The notes: generated by a model not told the origin, from the sequence alone. A DNA stretch of 54,984 bases from Halioglobus sp. (GCA_020443425.1 JAGRIE010000026.1:1-54984), one strand, 5' to 3'; counted from the first letter of the stretch, positions 7,477 through 17,312 are shown. Made by a program: numbers and translations.

Positions 7477-9321
7477 GTGAGCAAAGGCATCGCTATTCTG
7501 GCAGTGGTTGCGGCGGCAGTACTCGTTGCCTATCTCTGGCTATCACCGGCAGGCGACCCGGTGGTGCGCACCGCTGACCCGCTTACCCAGCGCGCCACCA
7601 GCGCAGGCCCGGTAGTCGGGGCTGTCGATGCCGACAATACCTTTGCCTGGCTGGGCATTCCATTCGCGGCACCGCCGGTGGGTGAACTGCGCTGGCGCGC
7701 GCCGCAAGCGGTCACCCCCTGGGAAGCCGTGCGCGAGACCGTCGCGTTCCGCGAACCCTGTGTGCAGCTGCCGGGCCCGCTCGACGGCCTGCCCGACGAC
7801 AGCGGCGCCGTTGTCGGCAGCGAGGACTGCCTCTACCTCAACATCTGGACGCCCCGTGCGCACAGCAGCCCGGACGCGGGAAAGCTGCCCGTGATGTTCT
7901 GGATACACGGCGGCGGCAACACGATCGGCACCGCCAATACCTACCCCGGCAACAAGTTGGCCGCCGGTGAACAGGTGGTTGTGGTCACTATCAATTACCG
8001 GCTGGGATTTTTCGGCTGGATGAGCCACCCGGCGCTGCGCGGCAAGGGCCGCGACGCACTCGACGCCAGCGGTAACTACGCCAATCTGGATATGATCGCC
8101 GCACTGCAATGGGTGCAGGACAATATCGCCAACTTCGGCGGAGACCCGGACAACGTCACGATTTTCGGCGAGTCAGCCGGCGGTCGCAATGTGTACGGGC
8201 TAATGGCTTCACCGCTGGCCAGGGGGCTGTTTCACCGCGCTATCGCACAGAGCGGCTCGGTGGGCACGACGCCACGGTGGCGGGCCGAGAACTTTCGGGA
8301 CCAGCCAAATCCCGGCATGGCACTGAGTTCCCGCGAGTGGTTGTCGCTGCAATTACAAAATGCCGGGCGTGCTACCGACAGCGATGCCGCCAGGGCCGCA
8401 CAACTGTTGATGTCCAACGCTGATGTGCGCACCTTCATGTACTCGCGCAGCGCCGAGCAGGTTCTTGAAGGCGTCAGTGGCAGTGCCGGTATGTATGCGG
8501 CGCCCCAGAGTTTCCGCGATGGCACCGTACTCCCGAGGGAGACGCTGTACAGGGTGTTCAGCGACCCGCAACGCTACAACAGTGTACCGCTGATCACCGG
8601 CAGCAATCGCGACGAGATGAAACTGTTCCTGGCCCAGAGCCCGGCGTTTGTCGAACGCAAGCTGGGCTTCATCCCCCAGATCAGGGATCCGCAGGCCTAT
8701 CACTCGCTCGCGGCGTATCTCAGCGACAACTGGAAAGCACTGGCGGTGGATACGACCGCCGACATCATCGCCGCCAACAGTACGCAGCCGGTGTTCGCCT
8801 ACCGCTGGGACTGGGATGAGGGTGGCAACAACCTGCTGGTGGACTACAGCGAATTGCTGGGCGCCGCGCACGGCCTTGAAGTCGCCTATATCTTCAATGA
8901 CTTTGACCAGGGCATCTCGGTGCCGGGCCTGTACAACAGTGACAATATCCCGGGGCGAGACCTGCTGGGGGCCCAGATGCGCAGCTACTGGTCTGAGTTC
9001 GCCCGCAATGGCGCACCGGGACGCGGGCGCAGCGGCGCACTGCCGCTGTGGCGGCCCTGGAGCAGCCCCGGCCCCAACCTGATGGTGCTGGACACGGCCG
9101 CCGATGGCGGGCCGCATATGGTGAGGGAGCCAATGACCGTCGCAATGCTCAAACAGCGTGTGGCGGAGGACCCCGATATTCCGGATCTGCGCACGCGCTG
9201 CGCCCTGTATGTGCAACTCTTCCTGCTCGCCAATTCCGGTGCGGATGTGTGGAACAGGAAGGAGTACAACGCGTTGGGCTGCGCCGGGTTCAATCCCTGG
9301 TCGCTGGAAATCCCCCGCTAG
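7477..9321 (+). CDS. Carboxylesterase type B
   Basis: 614 aa. An N-terminal hydrophobic segment (residues about 3-24) makes it a membrane-anchored or exported enzyme. It has the type-B carboxylesterase signature: FAWLGIPFAAPPVGELRW near residue 57, the EDCLYLNIW motif, the oxyanion hole HGGGN, and the nucleophile elbow FGESAGG with Ser233. An acidic residue and a His in GAAHGLEVAYIF complete the triad. It hydrolyses carboxylic esters, substrate unknown. It may work with the preceding lipoprotein or the neighbouring hydrolase. It is convergent with the MDR oxidoreductase gene, with only 7 bp between stop codons. Confidence 0.92.
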   Translation: MSKGIAILAVVAAAVLVAYLWLSPAGDPVVRTADPLTQRATSAGPVVGAVDADNTFAWLGIPFAAPPVGELRWRAPQAVTPWEAVRETVAFREPCVQLPGPLDGLPDDSGAVVGSEDCLYLNIWTPRAHSSPDAGKLPVMFWIHGGGNTIGTANTYPGNKLAAGEQVVVVTINYRLGFFGWMSHPALRGKGRDALDASGNYANLDMIAALQWVQDNIANFGGDPDNVTIFGESAGGRNVYGLMASPLARGLFHRAIAQSGSVGTTPRWRAENFRDQPNPGMALSSREWLSLQLQNAGRATDSDAARAAQLLMSNADVRTFMYSRSAEQVLEGVSGSAGMYAAPQSFRDGTVLPRETLYRVFSDPQRYNSVPLITGSNRDEMKLFLAQSPAFVERKLGFIPQIRDPQAYHSLAAYLSDNWKALAVDTTADIIAANSTQPVFAYRWDWDEGGNNLLVDYSELLGAAHGLEVAYIFNDFDQGISVPGLYNSDNIPGRDLLGAQMRSYWSEFARNGAPGRGRSGALPLWRPWSSPGPNLMVLDTAADGGPHMVREPMTVAMLKQRVAEDPDIPDLRTRCALYVQLFLLANSGADVWNRKEYNALGCAGFNPWSLEIPR

Positions 9322-9327
9322 GCGGCC

Positions 9328-9346
9328 ATCACGCCTGTGGCGTGAT
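9328..9346. terminator. Hairpin between convergent stop codons
   Basis: ATCACGCC and GGCGTGAT form a perfect 8-bp stem with a 3-nt loop. It begins at the edge of the stop codon of the MDR gene and 7 bp after the carboxylesterase stop. No U-tract is present, so its role as a bidirectional terminator is a guess. Confidence 0.35.
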
Positions 9347-10456
9347 CAGGTACTTCTCGCCGGTGGCCTGCTTGCCGTATACGGCGATGGCCTCCGGTGA
9401 CAGCGCTTCGGCCAGCGAGACCTCGCGCGTGTAGTGACTGGCGAAGGTGGTTTTGATTTCTGCCGCCACCCTGGCGCGCATTTCCATACTTTTCTCCATC
9501 CCCACTTTCTGCAGGAACGGCGTCAGCAGGAAGCCGGACAAACTCCAGCTGAAACCGAAATTGCGGTTCAGTATGGTCGGGCTGCGATCGAGCCCACCGT
9601 AAATGTACACCTGCTTGAACACGTCGCTGCCATAACCGTTGTAGCCGGTCATATCGCGCAGCGCCGCGGCCTCCATGCAGCTGAAAATCTGGCTGGCGAG
9701 TTTGCCGCCACCGGTGGCGTCAAACGCCAGCGTCGCGCCGGTCTCAGCGAGTGCATCCGTGAGGTCGTCGTAAAAGCTGTCGCTGCTGGAATTGATGACG
9801 TATTTGGCACCCAGTTCCCGCAGCACCGCTTCCTGCTCCACCTTGCGCACGATATTGACCAGCGCGATGCCCTCATTGATACAGATGCGGTTCAACATCT
9901 GCCCGAGATTGGATGCGGCCGCAGTGTGCACCAGTGCGCTGTGATTCTCCCGCCGCATGGTCTCTACCATGGCCAGCGCCGTGAGCGGGTTGACGAAACA
10001 GGACGCGCCTTCTGCGGCCGTGGTGCCCTCCTGCAGTTCCAGGCACATGAAGGCGTTGACACAGCGGTACTGGCCGTACATCGCACCGCCGATAATACCC
10101 ACCCGTTTGCCGAGCAACGCCTGGGCGACATCGGAATCTCCGGCGGCGACCACCGTGCCGCAACCCTCGTTACCGACCGGCATCGACTGCCCGATACGCG
10201 CGGACACCAGCTTCATCATGCCGGCCGGAATATCCGCGGTCACCACCGGGCGATCCGTCGTTCCGGACACCCTGATCGTGCTCAGGTCTGCGGGGCCGAA
10301 CAGCAGCGCGAGGTCTGAGGGGTTCAGCGGGGTCGCCTCGACCCGCACCAGCACCTCATCGGGGCCGGGTTGCGGAATCGGGACATCGACCAGCGTCAGC
10401 TCCAGGGTATTGTCGTCCTTCACGGTGGAACGGAGTTGTAGTGCGGTATCGGCCAT
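9329..10456 (-). CDS. MDR family NAD(P)H-dependent oxidoreductase (zinc-free alcohol dehydrogenase/quinone reductase-like)
   Basis: 375 aa. A GroES-like N-terminal domain (PIPQPGPDEVLVRVEATPLN) is followed by a Rossmann domain (LVHTAAASNLGQML as the nucleotide-binding turn, then LAFDATGGGK). The classical catalytic zinc ligands of alcohol dehydrogenase are not evident, which favours a quinone-oxidoreductase or enoyl-reductase type. It reduces or oxidises an unknown substrate with NAD(P)H. It stands alone on the minus strand, convergent with the carboxylesterase. Confidence 0.85.
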   Translation of the reverse strand: MADTALQLRSTVKDDNTLELTLVDVPIPQPGPDEVLVRVEATPLNPSDLALLFGPADLSTIRVSGTTDRPVVTADIPAGMMKLVSARIGQSMPVGNEGCGTVVAAGDSDVAQALLGKRVGIIGGAMYGQYRCVNAFMCLELQEGTTAAEGASCFVNPLTALAMVETMRRENHSALVHTAAASNLGQMLNRICINEGIALVNIVRKVEQEAVLRELGAKYVINSSSDSFYDDLTDALAETGATLAFDATGGGKLASQIFSCMEAAALRDMTGYNGYGSDVFKQVYIYGGLDRSPTILNRNFGFSWSLSGFLLTPFLQKVGMEKSMEMRARVAAEIKTTFASHYTREVSLAEALSPEAIAVYGKQATGEKYLITPQA

Positions 10457-10561
10457 TGCGACGCCCTCGGTCAGTTATCGTTGAAATCCGTCGCTATCCT
10501 ACCGCTTCCCGGTCGAAAATGCGCGCGTCCATGGCTTCACCGCGCACACTGGCACTAAGCC

Positions 10562-12346
10562 CTAGTGGAACGGCCAGATCAGCGGCGCCAGGAGCACAGT
10601 GACCAGGCCCAACAGGATGTTCAGGGGCACTCCGATACGCAGGTAATCAGTAAAGCGGTAGCCGCCTGGCCCGTAGACCATCAGATTGGTCTGGTAACCT
10701 ATCGGTGTGGCGAAGCTGGCGGAGGCGGCCATCATCAGGCAGACAATAAACGGCCAGAAAGATACATCGAGCGAGGATGCCGTGGACTGGGCGATCGGGA
10801 ACATCAGCACCGCTGCCGCATTGTTGGTGATGACTTCCGTCAGCAGTGTGGTGAGAGCGTAGATCACCAGCAGTACCAGCCAGGGATTCTCGCCCACCAG
10901 CGACAGCCCGGCGCTGGCAATTGCGCTCGCAGCACCGCTGACCTCCAGTGCGCTGCCCAGCCCCAGCGACGCGCCGATCATAACCAGCACCGACCAGTCG
11001 ATACTGGCGCGCGCTGACACCGCGCTGGTGCAGCGCGTGACAAGCATCGCGCCACCGGCGAGCAGGGCCGCCTCCAACATCGACAACCAGCCGCCGGTGG
11101 CCAGCGCAACCATCGCCAACAGAATGCAGGTAGAGAGCCAGGCGCGGTCGTGGCGCGGCACCGCCTCTCCCTGCAGCGGGTGTACCAGCAGGAAGTCACG
11201 GTTGTGCTGCTGCTGTTGTACGAAGGACGGGCGGGCCTCCAACAGCAGGGTGTCGCCGGTGTGCAGCACGATATCGCCGATCCGGCCCTCGATGCGCTCG
11301 CCGTTGCGCGCTACCGCTATCACCACGGCATCGTATTGCGAGCGGAACCTGGCATCGCGAATGGTGTGGCCGACCAGCGGGCAGGTCGCCGAGATCACCA
11401 CTTCTATCAGTTGCCTGTTGCTGCGCGGCGTGGCGAGGTCAAACAGGTTTTCCGAGGCGGGCACCAGTCCGGGCTGCCGCACCAGGTCCACCACGGAATT
11501 GACCGCGCCGACAAAGACCAGACGGTCGCCGGCGAGCAGCACCTCGGCGGGTGACACCGCGACGATAACCCTGTCGTTGCGCCAGATGCCGGACAGGAAT
11601 ACGCCCGGCAGGTGACGCAGTCCCGCGCGCTCGATACTCTTGCCGATAAACGGGCTGTCGCTGCTGACCATGAACTCGATCGTGTACTCGCGCACGCTGT
11701 CACCCTGCAGCAGCGGTGGAATCCGCTCTGGCAGCAGCCAGCGTTGCGTAGTGATCAGGTAGAGAAAGCCGAGCAGCGCCACCGGCGCTCCGACTGCGGC
11801 GATCTCGAAGAAGCCCATCGGGCCCAGGGTGGTGTTCTCCAGCACCAGCCCGTGAATAATCAGGTTGGTGCTGGTACCGATCAATGTGCAGCAACCGCCG
11901 AGGATTGCCGCATAACTCAACGGCAACATCAGCTTGGACACCGACAGCTGATGGCGCCGGCACCACTCCTCCACCACCGGCACCAGCATTGCGACCACGG
12001 GGGTGTTATTGAGGAACGCACTCAGGCCCATCACCGGCAGCATCAATCGCGACTGCGCGCCGACGATGCCCCGCGGCCGGCCCAACAAACGCGCACCGAA
12101 CGCCTGCACTGCGCCGGTGTCGACCAGCCCCGCCACCACCACGTACAGCACGGCGACCGTGACAAGGCCGGGGTTGGCGAAGCCCGCCAGCGCCTGGCTG
12201 GTGTCCAGCACACCGGCCAGCAACAGCGTCGTCAGCGCGGCGACCAGTATAATCTCAGGGGGAAAACGATTGCTGACCAGCAGGCCGAGACTGGAAAGCA
12301 CGACCAGCAGGGTAACCCAGGCGTCTGCCGACATGAACGCTTCCAT
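10562..12346 (-). CDS. SLC13-family permease with two RCK_C (TrkA_C) domains
   Basis: 594 aa. It has hydrophobic helices at both ends and a soluble middle part of about 200 residues (roughly 205-400) holding two RCK_C-type repeats (the segments IEFMVSSDSPFIGKSIERAG and EVVISATCPLVGHTIRDARF). This split architecture is typical of SLC13/DASS-like anion transporters annotated as sulfate, phosphate or di-carboxylate permeases with TrkA_C inserts. The NTP motif LNNTPVVAML near residue 95 and TNNAAAVLMFP near residue 520 are the paired SNT-like signatures of the superfamily. It moves an anion with Na+ or H+; the substrate is unknown, and the RCK domains suggest ligand control. There are two in-frame ATGs 12 bp apart, and the second (12334) has the better-placed GGAAG. 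Confidence 0.9.
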   Translation of the reverse strand: MEAFMSADAWVTLLVVLSSLGLLVSNRFPPEIILVAALTTLLLAGVLDTSQALAGFANPGLVTVAVLYVVVAGLVDTGAVQAFGARLLGRPRGIVGAQSRLMLPVMGLSAFLNNTPVVAMLVPVVEEWCRRHQLSVSKLMLPLSYAAILGGCCTLIGTSTNLIIHGLVLENTTLGPMGFFEIAAVGAPVALLGFLYLITTQRWLLPERIPPLLQGDSVREYTIEFMVSSDSPFIGKSIERAGLRHLPGVFLSGIWRNDRVIVAVSPAEVLLAGDRLVFVGAVNSVVDLVRQPGLVPASENLFDLATPRSNRQLIEVVISATCPLVGHTIRDARFRSQYDAVVIAVARNGERIEGRIGDIVLHTGDTLLLEARPSFVQQQQHNRDFLLVHPLQGEAVPRHDRAWLSTCILLAMVALATGGWLSMLEAALLAGGAMLVTRCTSAVSARASIDWSVLVMIGASLGLGSALEVSGAASAIASAGLSLVGENPWLVLLVIYALTTLLTEVITNNAAAVLMFPIAQSTASSLDVSFWPFIVCLMMAASASFATPIGYQTNLMVYGPGGYRFTDYLRIGVPLNILLGLVTVLLAPLIWPFH

Positions 12347-12523
12347 GATCTGGTGTCCCCTCTGGTGGACTGGCTTGCCCTACTGGAGAGCGCCTGGCTG
12401 GCGACATCGCCCCGATGCGCGGCATCATATAGCCGGCAAATTGCACTGACAACGCCTGCCAATCGCGATTGCACACAATTTGGCCGATCTGTGAAATATA
12501 CCGACTTTTGCGAGCGGCTTACC

Positions 12524-13480
12524 TCAACTGCGCTGTATCACATAGACCATATAGGCGATGTATACGCAGACAAACACGGCGCCCCAGGCGCGCGAAATGG
12601 TCGCCGCGCGGCTGCTCACGACCGCCAGCAGAATCAGCATGGTCGCGACAATGACCATAATGATATCGACATTGCTGATCGCATCGAACGGCAGCTTCTG
12701 GATACTGGCGGTCACACCCAGAATCCAGAGGATATTGAAGATATTGGAACCCACCACATTGCCCACGGCGATATCCGCCTCGCGGCGGTAGGCCGCCATT
12801 GCAGACGCCATCAGTTCGGGCAGCGAGGTACCGATCGCAATAATGGTCAAGCCGATCAGGGCATCGTCAACGCCCCAGTCCCGGGCGAGCGCAACGGCGC
12901 CCTGTACCGCCCATTCACCGCCGAGATAAAGCCCGGCGATACCGGCAACAATGAACGCGACGGACTGCGAAACCGCCCGCGTCGCGACTGCCGGCGACTC
13001 ATCGGCATCGCCCGCGCTGGAGATCGCAAAAATATAGAGCATGAAAAGCAGGAAGAACAGCAACAGAATGCCGCCATCGAGGCGGCTGATGCTCAGTTCC
13101 GGCTTGCTGGCGAACAGCGCAGCATTCGCCAGGAAGCCCAGCAGGATGGCCGCGCTCAGTGAAAAGGGAATTTCAGACACAACGGTTGAACTCTGCACAC
13201 GCAGCGGGTAGATCATCGCCGCGACACCCAGCACAACGAGAATATTGAACAGGTTGCTGCCGAGCACATTGGCCACCGCCAGATCCGCGCTGCCCTTCAA
13301 TCCGGCTGTGACGCTGACCAGCATCTCCGGCATGGAGGTCCCGAACGACACCACTGTGAGGCCAATCATCAGTGGGGAGACGCCGTACCGGGAGGCGATG
13401 GAGGATGCGCCTTTTACAAGCAGATCGGCGGCCGCAATCAGCAGAGCCAGGCCCGCAACAGTTTGCGCTATATCCAGCAT
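12524..13480 (-). CDS. Calcium/sodium antiporter (CaCA family, YrbG-like)
   Basis: 318 aa from the ATG with AAGGGGGC upstream; a TTG seven codons earlier is in frame but has no ribosome site. It contains two inverted alpha-repeats with the family motifs: GLTVVSFGTSMPEMLVS near residue 40 and GLTIIAIGTSLPELMAS near residue 215, each holding an ion-coordinating Glu. The pore stretches NVLGSNLFNIL and NVVGSNIFNIL follow. It sits in the inner membrane and exchanges Na+ for Ca2+. No tight operon partner is seen. Confidence 0.93.
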   Translation of the reverse strand: MLDIAQTVAGLALLIAAADLLVKGASSIASRYGVSPLMIGLTVVSFGTSMPEMLVSVTAGLKGSADLAVANVLGSNLFNILVVLGVAAMIYPLRVQSSTVVSEIPFSLSAAILLGFLANAALFASKPELSISRLDGGILLLFFLLFMLYIFAISSAGDADESPAVATRAVSQSVAFIVAGIAGLYLGGEWAVQGAVALARDWGVDDALIGLTIIAIGTSLPELMASAMAAYRREADIAVGNVVGSNIFNILWILGVTASIQKLPFDAISNVDIIMVIVATMLILLAVVSSRAATISRAWGAVFVCVYIAYMVYVIQRS

Positions 13481-13522
13481 AGTCAGTTCGCCCCCTTGCA
13501 ACAGTGGCGGCGATTGTCCTAC

Positions 13523-14377
13523 TCAATACCTTTCAGGTATATAGGTCACCGGGTGAATTGTTTCGGTATTCTTGCCTACTCTGCGCTTGCCGAGTTTGAC
13601 CTTCGGCAGCGGCAGGTCCTTGTAGGGAATCTGGTGCAACAGGTGGCTGATGACGTTCAGTCGCACCCGCCGCTTGTCCTCTGAGCGGGCGACAAACCAC
13701 GGCGCCCACGGTGCATCGCTGGCACTGAACATCTCATCCCGCGCCCGTGTATAGGCGTCCCAGCGGTGGTAGGACTTGATATCCATCGGCGACAGCTTCC
13801 AGGTCTTGCGCCCGTCGTCCACGCGATCCTCCAGCCGCCGCTGTTGCTCCTGCGGACTGACCTCGAGCCAGTACTTGAGGAGGATGATGCCGGAATCCAC
13901 CATGGCGCGCTCCATCAAGGGCGCCTGGGTGAGAAAATGCTCGGCCTCGGATTCAGTGCAGAATTTCATCACCCGCTCAATGCCGGCGCGGTTATACCAG
14001 CTGCGGTCGAAGATTACGATCTCACCCGCAGCGGGAAAGTGCTTGATGTAGCGCTGGAAATACAGCTGGGTTTTCTCGCGCTCCGTCGGCGCAGGCAGGG
14101 CGACCACTCGAAAAACGCGCGGACTGACACGCTCGGTGATCGCCTTTATAACGCCCCCTTTACCGGCGCCGTCGCGCCCCTCGAAGACGATACAGACTTT
14201 CAGCCCCTTGTGTACGACCCAGCGCTGCAGCTTCACCAGCTCGACATGCAGGCACTCCAGTTCGCTTTCATACACTTTGCGCTTGAGGGTCTCCGGGTTG
14301 GCCGGTACCGCGGGCTTGTTCCGCGCCTTCGCAGCGCGCTTTGCCGGCTTCGTCGCTCTCTTCGTTTTCGTGGTCAT
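13523..14377 (-). CDS. ppk2: Polyphosphate kinase 2 (PPK2 family)
   Basis: 284 aa, one PPK2 domain, with a Lys/Ala-rich N-terminal tail (residues 1-30) that may bind polyanions. Walker A FEGRDGAGKGG at about residues 66-76, Walker B IVIFDRSWYNRAG at about 120-132, and the lid region KTWKLSPMDIKSYHRW are as in class I PPK2. It transfers phosphate between polyphosphate and nucleoside diphosphates (GDP or ADP to the triphosphate). AAAGGAGA precedes the ATG. It lies just 42 bp from the exchanger gene on the same strand. Confidence 0.93.
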   Translation of the reverse strand: MTTKTKRATKPAKRAAKARNKPAVPANPETLKRKVYESELECLHVELVKLQRWVVHKGLKVCIVFEGRDGAGKGGVIKAITERVSPRVFRVVALPAPTEREKTQLYFQRYIKHFPAAGEIVIFDRSWYNRAGIERVMKFCTESEAEHFLTQAPLMERAMVDSGIILLKYWLEVSPQEQQRRLEDRVDDGRKTWKLSPMDIKSYHRWDAYTRARDEMFSASDAPWAPWFVARSEDKRRVRLNVISHLLHQIPYKDLPLPKVKLGKRRVGKNTETIHPVTYIPERY

Positions 14378-14452
14378 CGCAATCTCCTTTGGGGCACACC
14401 CAAACGCGGGTCGGGGCCGTGTTTGCCAGGCACAGCGGCGGGGGCTGGCCGC

Positions 14453-15457
14453 CTAGGCCGTCAGCGCCGCAAGGCCCCGCTCGATACACCACATCGCTGA
14501 CAGCGCACCGAGCACATAGACAGGCAGGGGCAACAGGCGGTCACGCCACGGCGCCAGTGGCCGTCTCACCATAAACCAGACGGCCCACGCCAACAGGATA
14601 AACGCAATCTGCCCTATTTCGATACCCACGTTGAAAAACAGCAGGGCCAGCGGCACGTTGTCCTGGGGCAAACCGGTCTCAGCCAGAGCGCCTGCAAAGC
14701 CCATGCCGTGCAGCAGGCCGAAGCCGACGGCGAGCCACCAGGGGTTGCGCCACAGCGCATCGTGCTTGTCGACGCGCGTCAACTCCACCGCGAGGATGAA
14801 AATACTCAGCGCGATGGCGAATTCGACCAACGCGACCGGGTAGTTGAAGTAGCCCAGGGTCACCAGTGACAGGGTAATGCTGTGGCCGACAGTGAACGCC
14901 GTGATAGTCCAGAACAGGCGCCTGCCCCCGCCCACCAGCAGCAGCAGGCCGAACACAAACAGCAGGTGATCGAAGCCGCCCCAGATGTGTTCCATGCCCA
15001 GCCAGGTATAGCTGCTGGCGACATCCCCGGCCGTCGATTCCTCGGGCACAGTGAACGACACCTGCTCCGTATTGAGGACCTGCTGGTACTGGCGGCCGTC
15101 GAGCAGGCTGACCATGACCATCGCTGAGGCCTGGTTGGCGCCCAGCCCGGACACACCGAGGGTTTCGCCCACCAAGCCGTCATCGCCCAGTTGCTCGCAC
15201 TGCAGTTGCCAGCTGGTCACAACGCCCGTGTCCTCCAGTTGCGGCTCGCTGGCGCTCGTGACTTCGCAGGACTGAGGCCACAGCGGCTGCAGCGGCACAC
15301 TGCTGACGCCCTGTGCCGGCGTCTTCCAGACAAAATTGTAATGCAGTGGCGAAATCTCCTGCACATTCAATAGCGAGGGCGCAAAGCGATGCGCGTGGGC
15401 GCTGTGGACCAGGCAGGCCGCGAATAGAAGGGCAAACAGGATACGCAAACGCTTCAT
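14453..15457 (-). CDS. HupE/UreJ_2 family membrane protein
   Basis: 334 aa. The signal peptide ends at about residue 22 (HSAHAH). A soluble periplasmic domain of about 130 residues is followed by about six membrane helices that carry the family motif GMEHIWGGFDHLLFVFGLLLL, split here as GMEHIWGG and FDHLLFVF, and HGMGFAGALAETGLP. HupE/UreJ proteins are linked to nickel (or cobalt) import for hydrogenase or urease, but the HupE_2 branch with a periplasmic head is also widespread near parvulins with no metal link shown. The stop overlaps the start context of the upstream parvulin gene by 4 bp (15454-15457), so the two are translationally coupled. A nickel role would suit the urease genes about 33 kb away, though this is speculation. 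Confidence 0.85.
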   Translation of the reverse strand: MKRLRILFALLFAACLVHSAHAHRFAPSLLNVQEISPLHYNFVWKTPAQGVSSVPLQPLWPQSCEVTSASEPQLEDTGVVTSWQLQCEQLGDDGLVGETLGVSGLGANQASAMVMVSLLDGRQYQQVLNTEQVSFTVPEESTAGDVASSYTWLGMEHIWGGFDHLLFVFGLLLLVGGGRRLFWTITAFTVGHSITLSLVTLGYFNYPVALVEFAIALSIFILAVELTRVDKHDALWRNPWWLAVGFGLLHGMGFAGALAETGLPQDNVPLALLFFNVGIEIGQIAFILLAWAVWFMVRRPLAPWRDRLLPLPVYVLGALSAMWCIERGLAALTA

Positions 15458-16386
15458 TGTCTGATCTCGTAGTGTTGGCGCATGGCCTCGATACTCTCGC
15501 GCAGGGCCGCATCCTTGGCGCGGGCCTCGAGGTCCCGCTGCAACGGCTGGCGAACCTCGTCGACGGTGGCGTCCCTGGCCGGTTCCAGCGCCTCGACCCA
15601 GACATAGTGCAGGCCGTAGGTGGAGCGCACCGGACCGACCCAGTGTCCTGCCTCGGGGCCGGCCTGCTGCAGATTTTCCACGAATGAGCTGCCGAAATGA
15701 CGCGCCAGTTGATCGGGGGTTTGCGCGGTGAACTGGTAGCCCGGCAGGAACGGGGAACTCAACTCCCGCGCCTGCGCCGGTGTCAGCTTGTCACGCTGTA
15801 TTTTTTCGATCACCGCTGCGGCATCCGCTTCGCGTTCGCTGTTGAAGTAAATATGTTCGATGGAATAGCGCGGCGGCCTGCGCAGTTCCTGCCGACGCTG
15901 CTCGAACTCCGCCTCGATCTGTGCCTCCGTGGGGATCTCAGGCGGATTGCTGGCCAACAGCAGCTGTTCCATGACCTGGATCATGCGGCGCTTGATCACC
16001 TCGTCGCTGAGGTGCAGGCGCATGTCCAGTGCGGTCTGGTACAGTTCCTCGTCAGACTTGCCCTCGCCCAGCTGCAAAAACCGCATATTCATCAGCAGCC
16101 GCTGGTACACCACGCTATCGTAGCGGTACAACTCCAGTTCAATCGCGCGCTGGAACAGCATATCGCGATCGAGTTCGGACTGGACCATGCGCGCCAACTG
16201 CGCATCCGTGGGCGCCCGCCCGACACTCGCGAACCACTGCTGTTTCAGCGCTTCCAGACGCGCTTCACCGAGCGGCCCCAGCACCGGTTTCGGCTCCGGG
16301 AACAGCGTCACTTGCAGGTAGAACAGCACACTGCCCAGCACAATAAAATGAAGCCACGGCCGGTTGAGCCGGGATAGGAATGTCAT
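15454..16386 (-). CDS. Peptidyl-prolyl cis-trans isomerase, parvulin type, membrane-anchored
   Basis: 310 aa. One N-terminal transmembrane anchor (residues 8-28) is followed by a SurA/PpiD-like helical chaperone region and a PpiC-like rotamase domain in the last 120 residues (HIYFNSER to GPVRSTYGLHYVWVEALEPA). It probably folds or assembles exported proteins. It overlaps the HupE-like gene by 4 bp and lies upstream of it, an arrangement seen in many marine gammaproteobacteria. Confidence 0.88.
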   Translation of the reverse strand: MTFLSRLNRPWLHFIVLGSVLFYLQVTLFPEPKPVLGPLGEARLEALKQQWFASVGRAPTDAQLARMVQSELDRDMLFQRAIELELYRYDSVVYQRLLMNMRFLQLGEGKSDEELYQTALDMRLHLSDEVIKRRMIQVMEQLLLASNPPEIPTEAQIEAEFEQRRQELRRPPRYSIEHIYFNSEREADAAAVIEKIQRDKLTPAQARELSSPFLPGYQFTAQTPDQLARHFGSSFVENLQQAGPEAGHWVGPVRSTYGLHYVWVEALEPARDATVDEVRQPLQRDLEARAKDAALRESIEAMRQHYEIRQ

Positions 16387-16463
16387 TGATTACTCTCCAG
16401 AAAGCAGCTGCCCACCGGCCTGCGATTGGGGCGGCGGCCACGCGCCGTTATTATTCCATCACC

Positions 16464-17276
16464 CTAGTCTTCGTACACTGCCCTGGCTTTTGTCATCTGC
16501 GCTTCAATGCCGCGCTGCAGATCGACCTGGCTGAACATGCCCGCATTCCATGTGGCGATATAGTTCAGGCCCTCGGCGACACTGTGATCACGGGTGTACA
16601 GCAACATCTCCTTGCTGCCGCGCACCGCCAGCGGCGATTTGTCAGCGATAGACCTGGCGATGGCGGTCACCTCACGCATCATGGTCTCACGGTTCTCGAA
16701 TACCCTGTTGATGAAACCCACCTCACGCGCCTCCTCTGCATCCATATCGCGGCCGGTGTAGGCCAGCTCCCGCGCGACACCGTCGGGAATAATTTTGGGC
16801 AGGCGCTGCAGGGTGCCGACATCCGCCGTCATGCCTATGTCGATCTCCCTGATGGAAAAGTACGCATCTTCAGTGGCGTAGCGCATATCCGCGCAGCAGG
16901 TCATGTCCACCGCTCCGCCGATACAGGTGTTGTGGATCGCCGCCAGCACCGGCACCCGGCAGCGCTCGATTGCGCTGAGGTTACCCTGCAAGCGCAGCAC
17001 CGTGCGCCGGAACTGCTCGGCACGACGCGCGGGATCAACCGATGCATCCTGCGCCTCTGCGAACACGGCCAGATCCATGCCGGCGCAAAAGTGCTTGCCG
17101 TTGCCTGCTAGAATGACCGCGCGCACTGATGGCTCCTGGTCCAGCCATTCAAAGCACTGTTGCAATTCATCCCACATCGGCCCGTTCATCGCGTTGGCCT
17201 TGTCCGGACGGTTCAGTGACACTGTCGCCACATGCTCATCTATCGTTACTTCAAGGGTCTCAAAACTTTGGCTCAT
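16464..17276 (-). CDS. Crotonase family, dienoyl-CoA isomerase-like (enoyl-CoA hydratase/isomerase)
   Basis: 270 aa, a single crotonase fold. Oxyanion-hole segments GNGKHFCAGMDL (residues about 60-70) and HNTCIGGAVDMTCC (about 110-125) are present. The motif REIDIGMTADVGTLQRLPK matches the Glu and Asp pair used by delta3,5-delta2,4-dienoyl-CoA isomerases (ECH1 type) rather than the classical Glu144/Glu164 hydratase arrangement. It would move double bonds during beta-oxidation of unsaturated fatty acids. It lies apart from the thiolase gene at 21.9 kb. The specific activity is an inference from motif alone. Confidence 0.82.
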   Translation of the reverse strand: MSQSFETLEVTIDEHVATVSLNRPDKANAMNGPMWDELQQCFEWLDQEPSVRAVILAGNGKHFCAGMDLAVFAEAQDASVDPARRAEQFRRTVLRLQGNLSAIERCRVPVLAAIHNTCIGGAVDMTCCADMRYATEDAYFSIREIDIGMTADVGTLQRLPKIIPDGVARELAYTGRDMDAEEAREVGFINRVFENRETMMREVTAIARSIADKSPLAVRGSKEMLLYTRDHSVAEGLNYIATWNAGMFSQVDLQRGIEAQMTKARAVYED

Positions 17277-17312
17277 GATGTGTTATCTCACAGTGATTGC
17301 GGTGAATAATTG

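Noticed and set aside
11612-13162. 516-codon plus-strand frame antisense to the SLC13 and exchanger genes
   Set aside because: Gln/His/Arg-rich composition typical of the shadow of GC-rich coding sequence; both opposite-strand proteins have clear family motifs.
14453-15457. HupE-like gene as the nickel importer of the urease
   Set aside because: It is 33 kb from ure and coupled to a parvulin gene, an arrangement common without urease; the link was not claimed beyond a remark.
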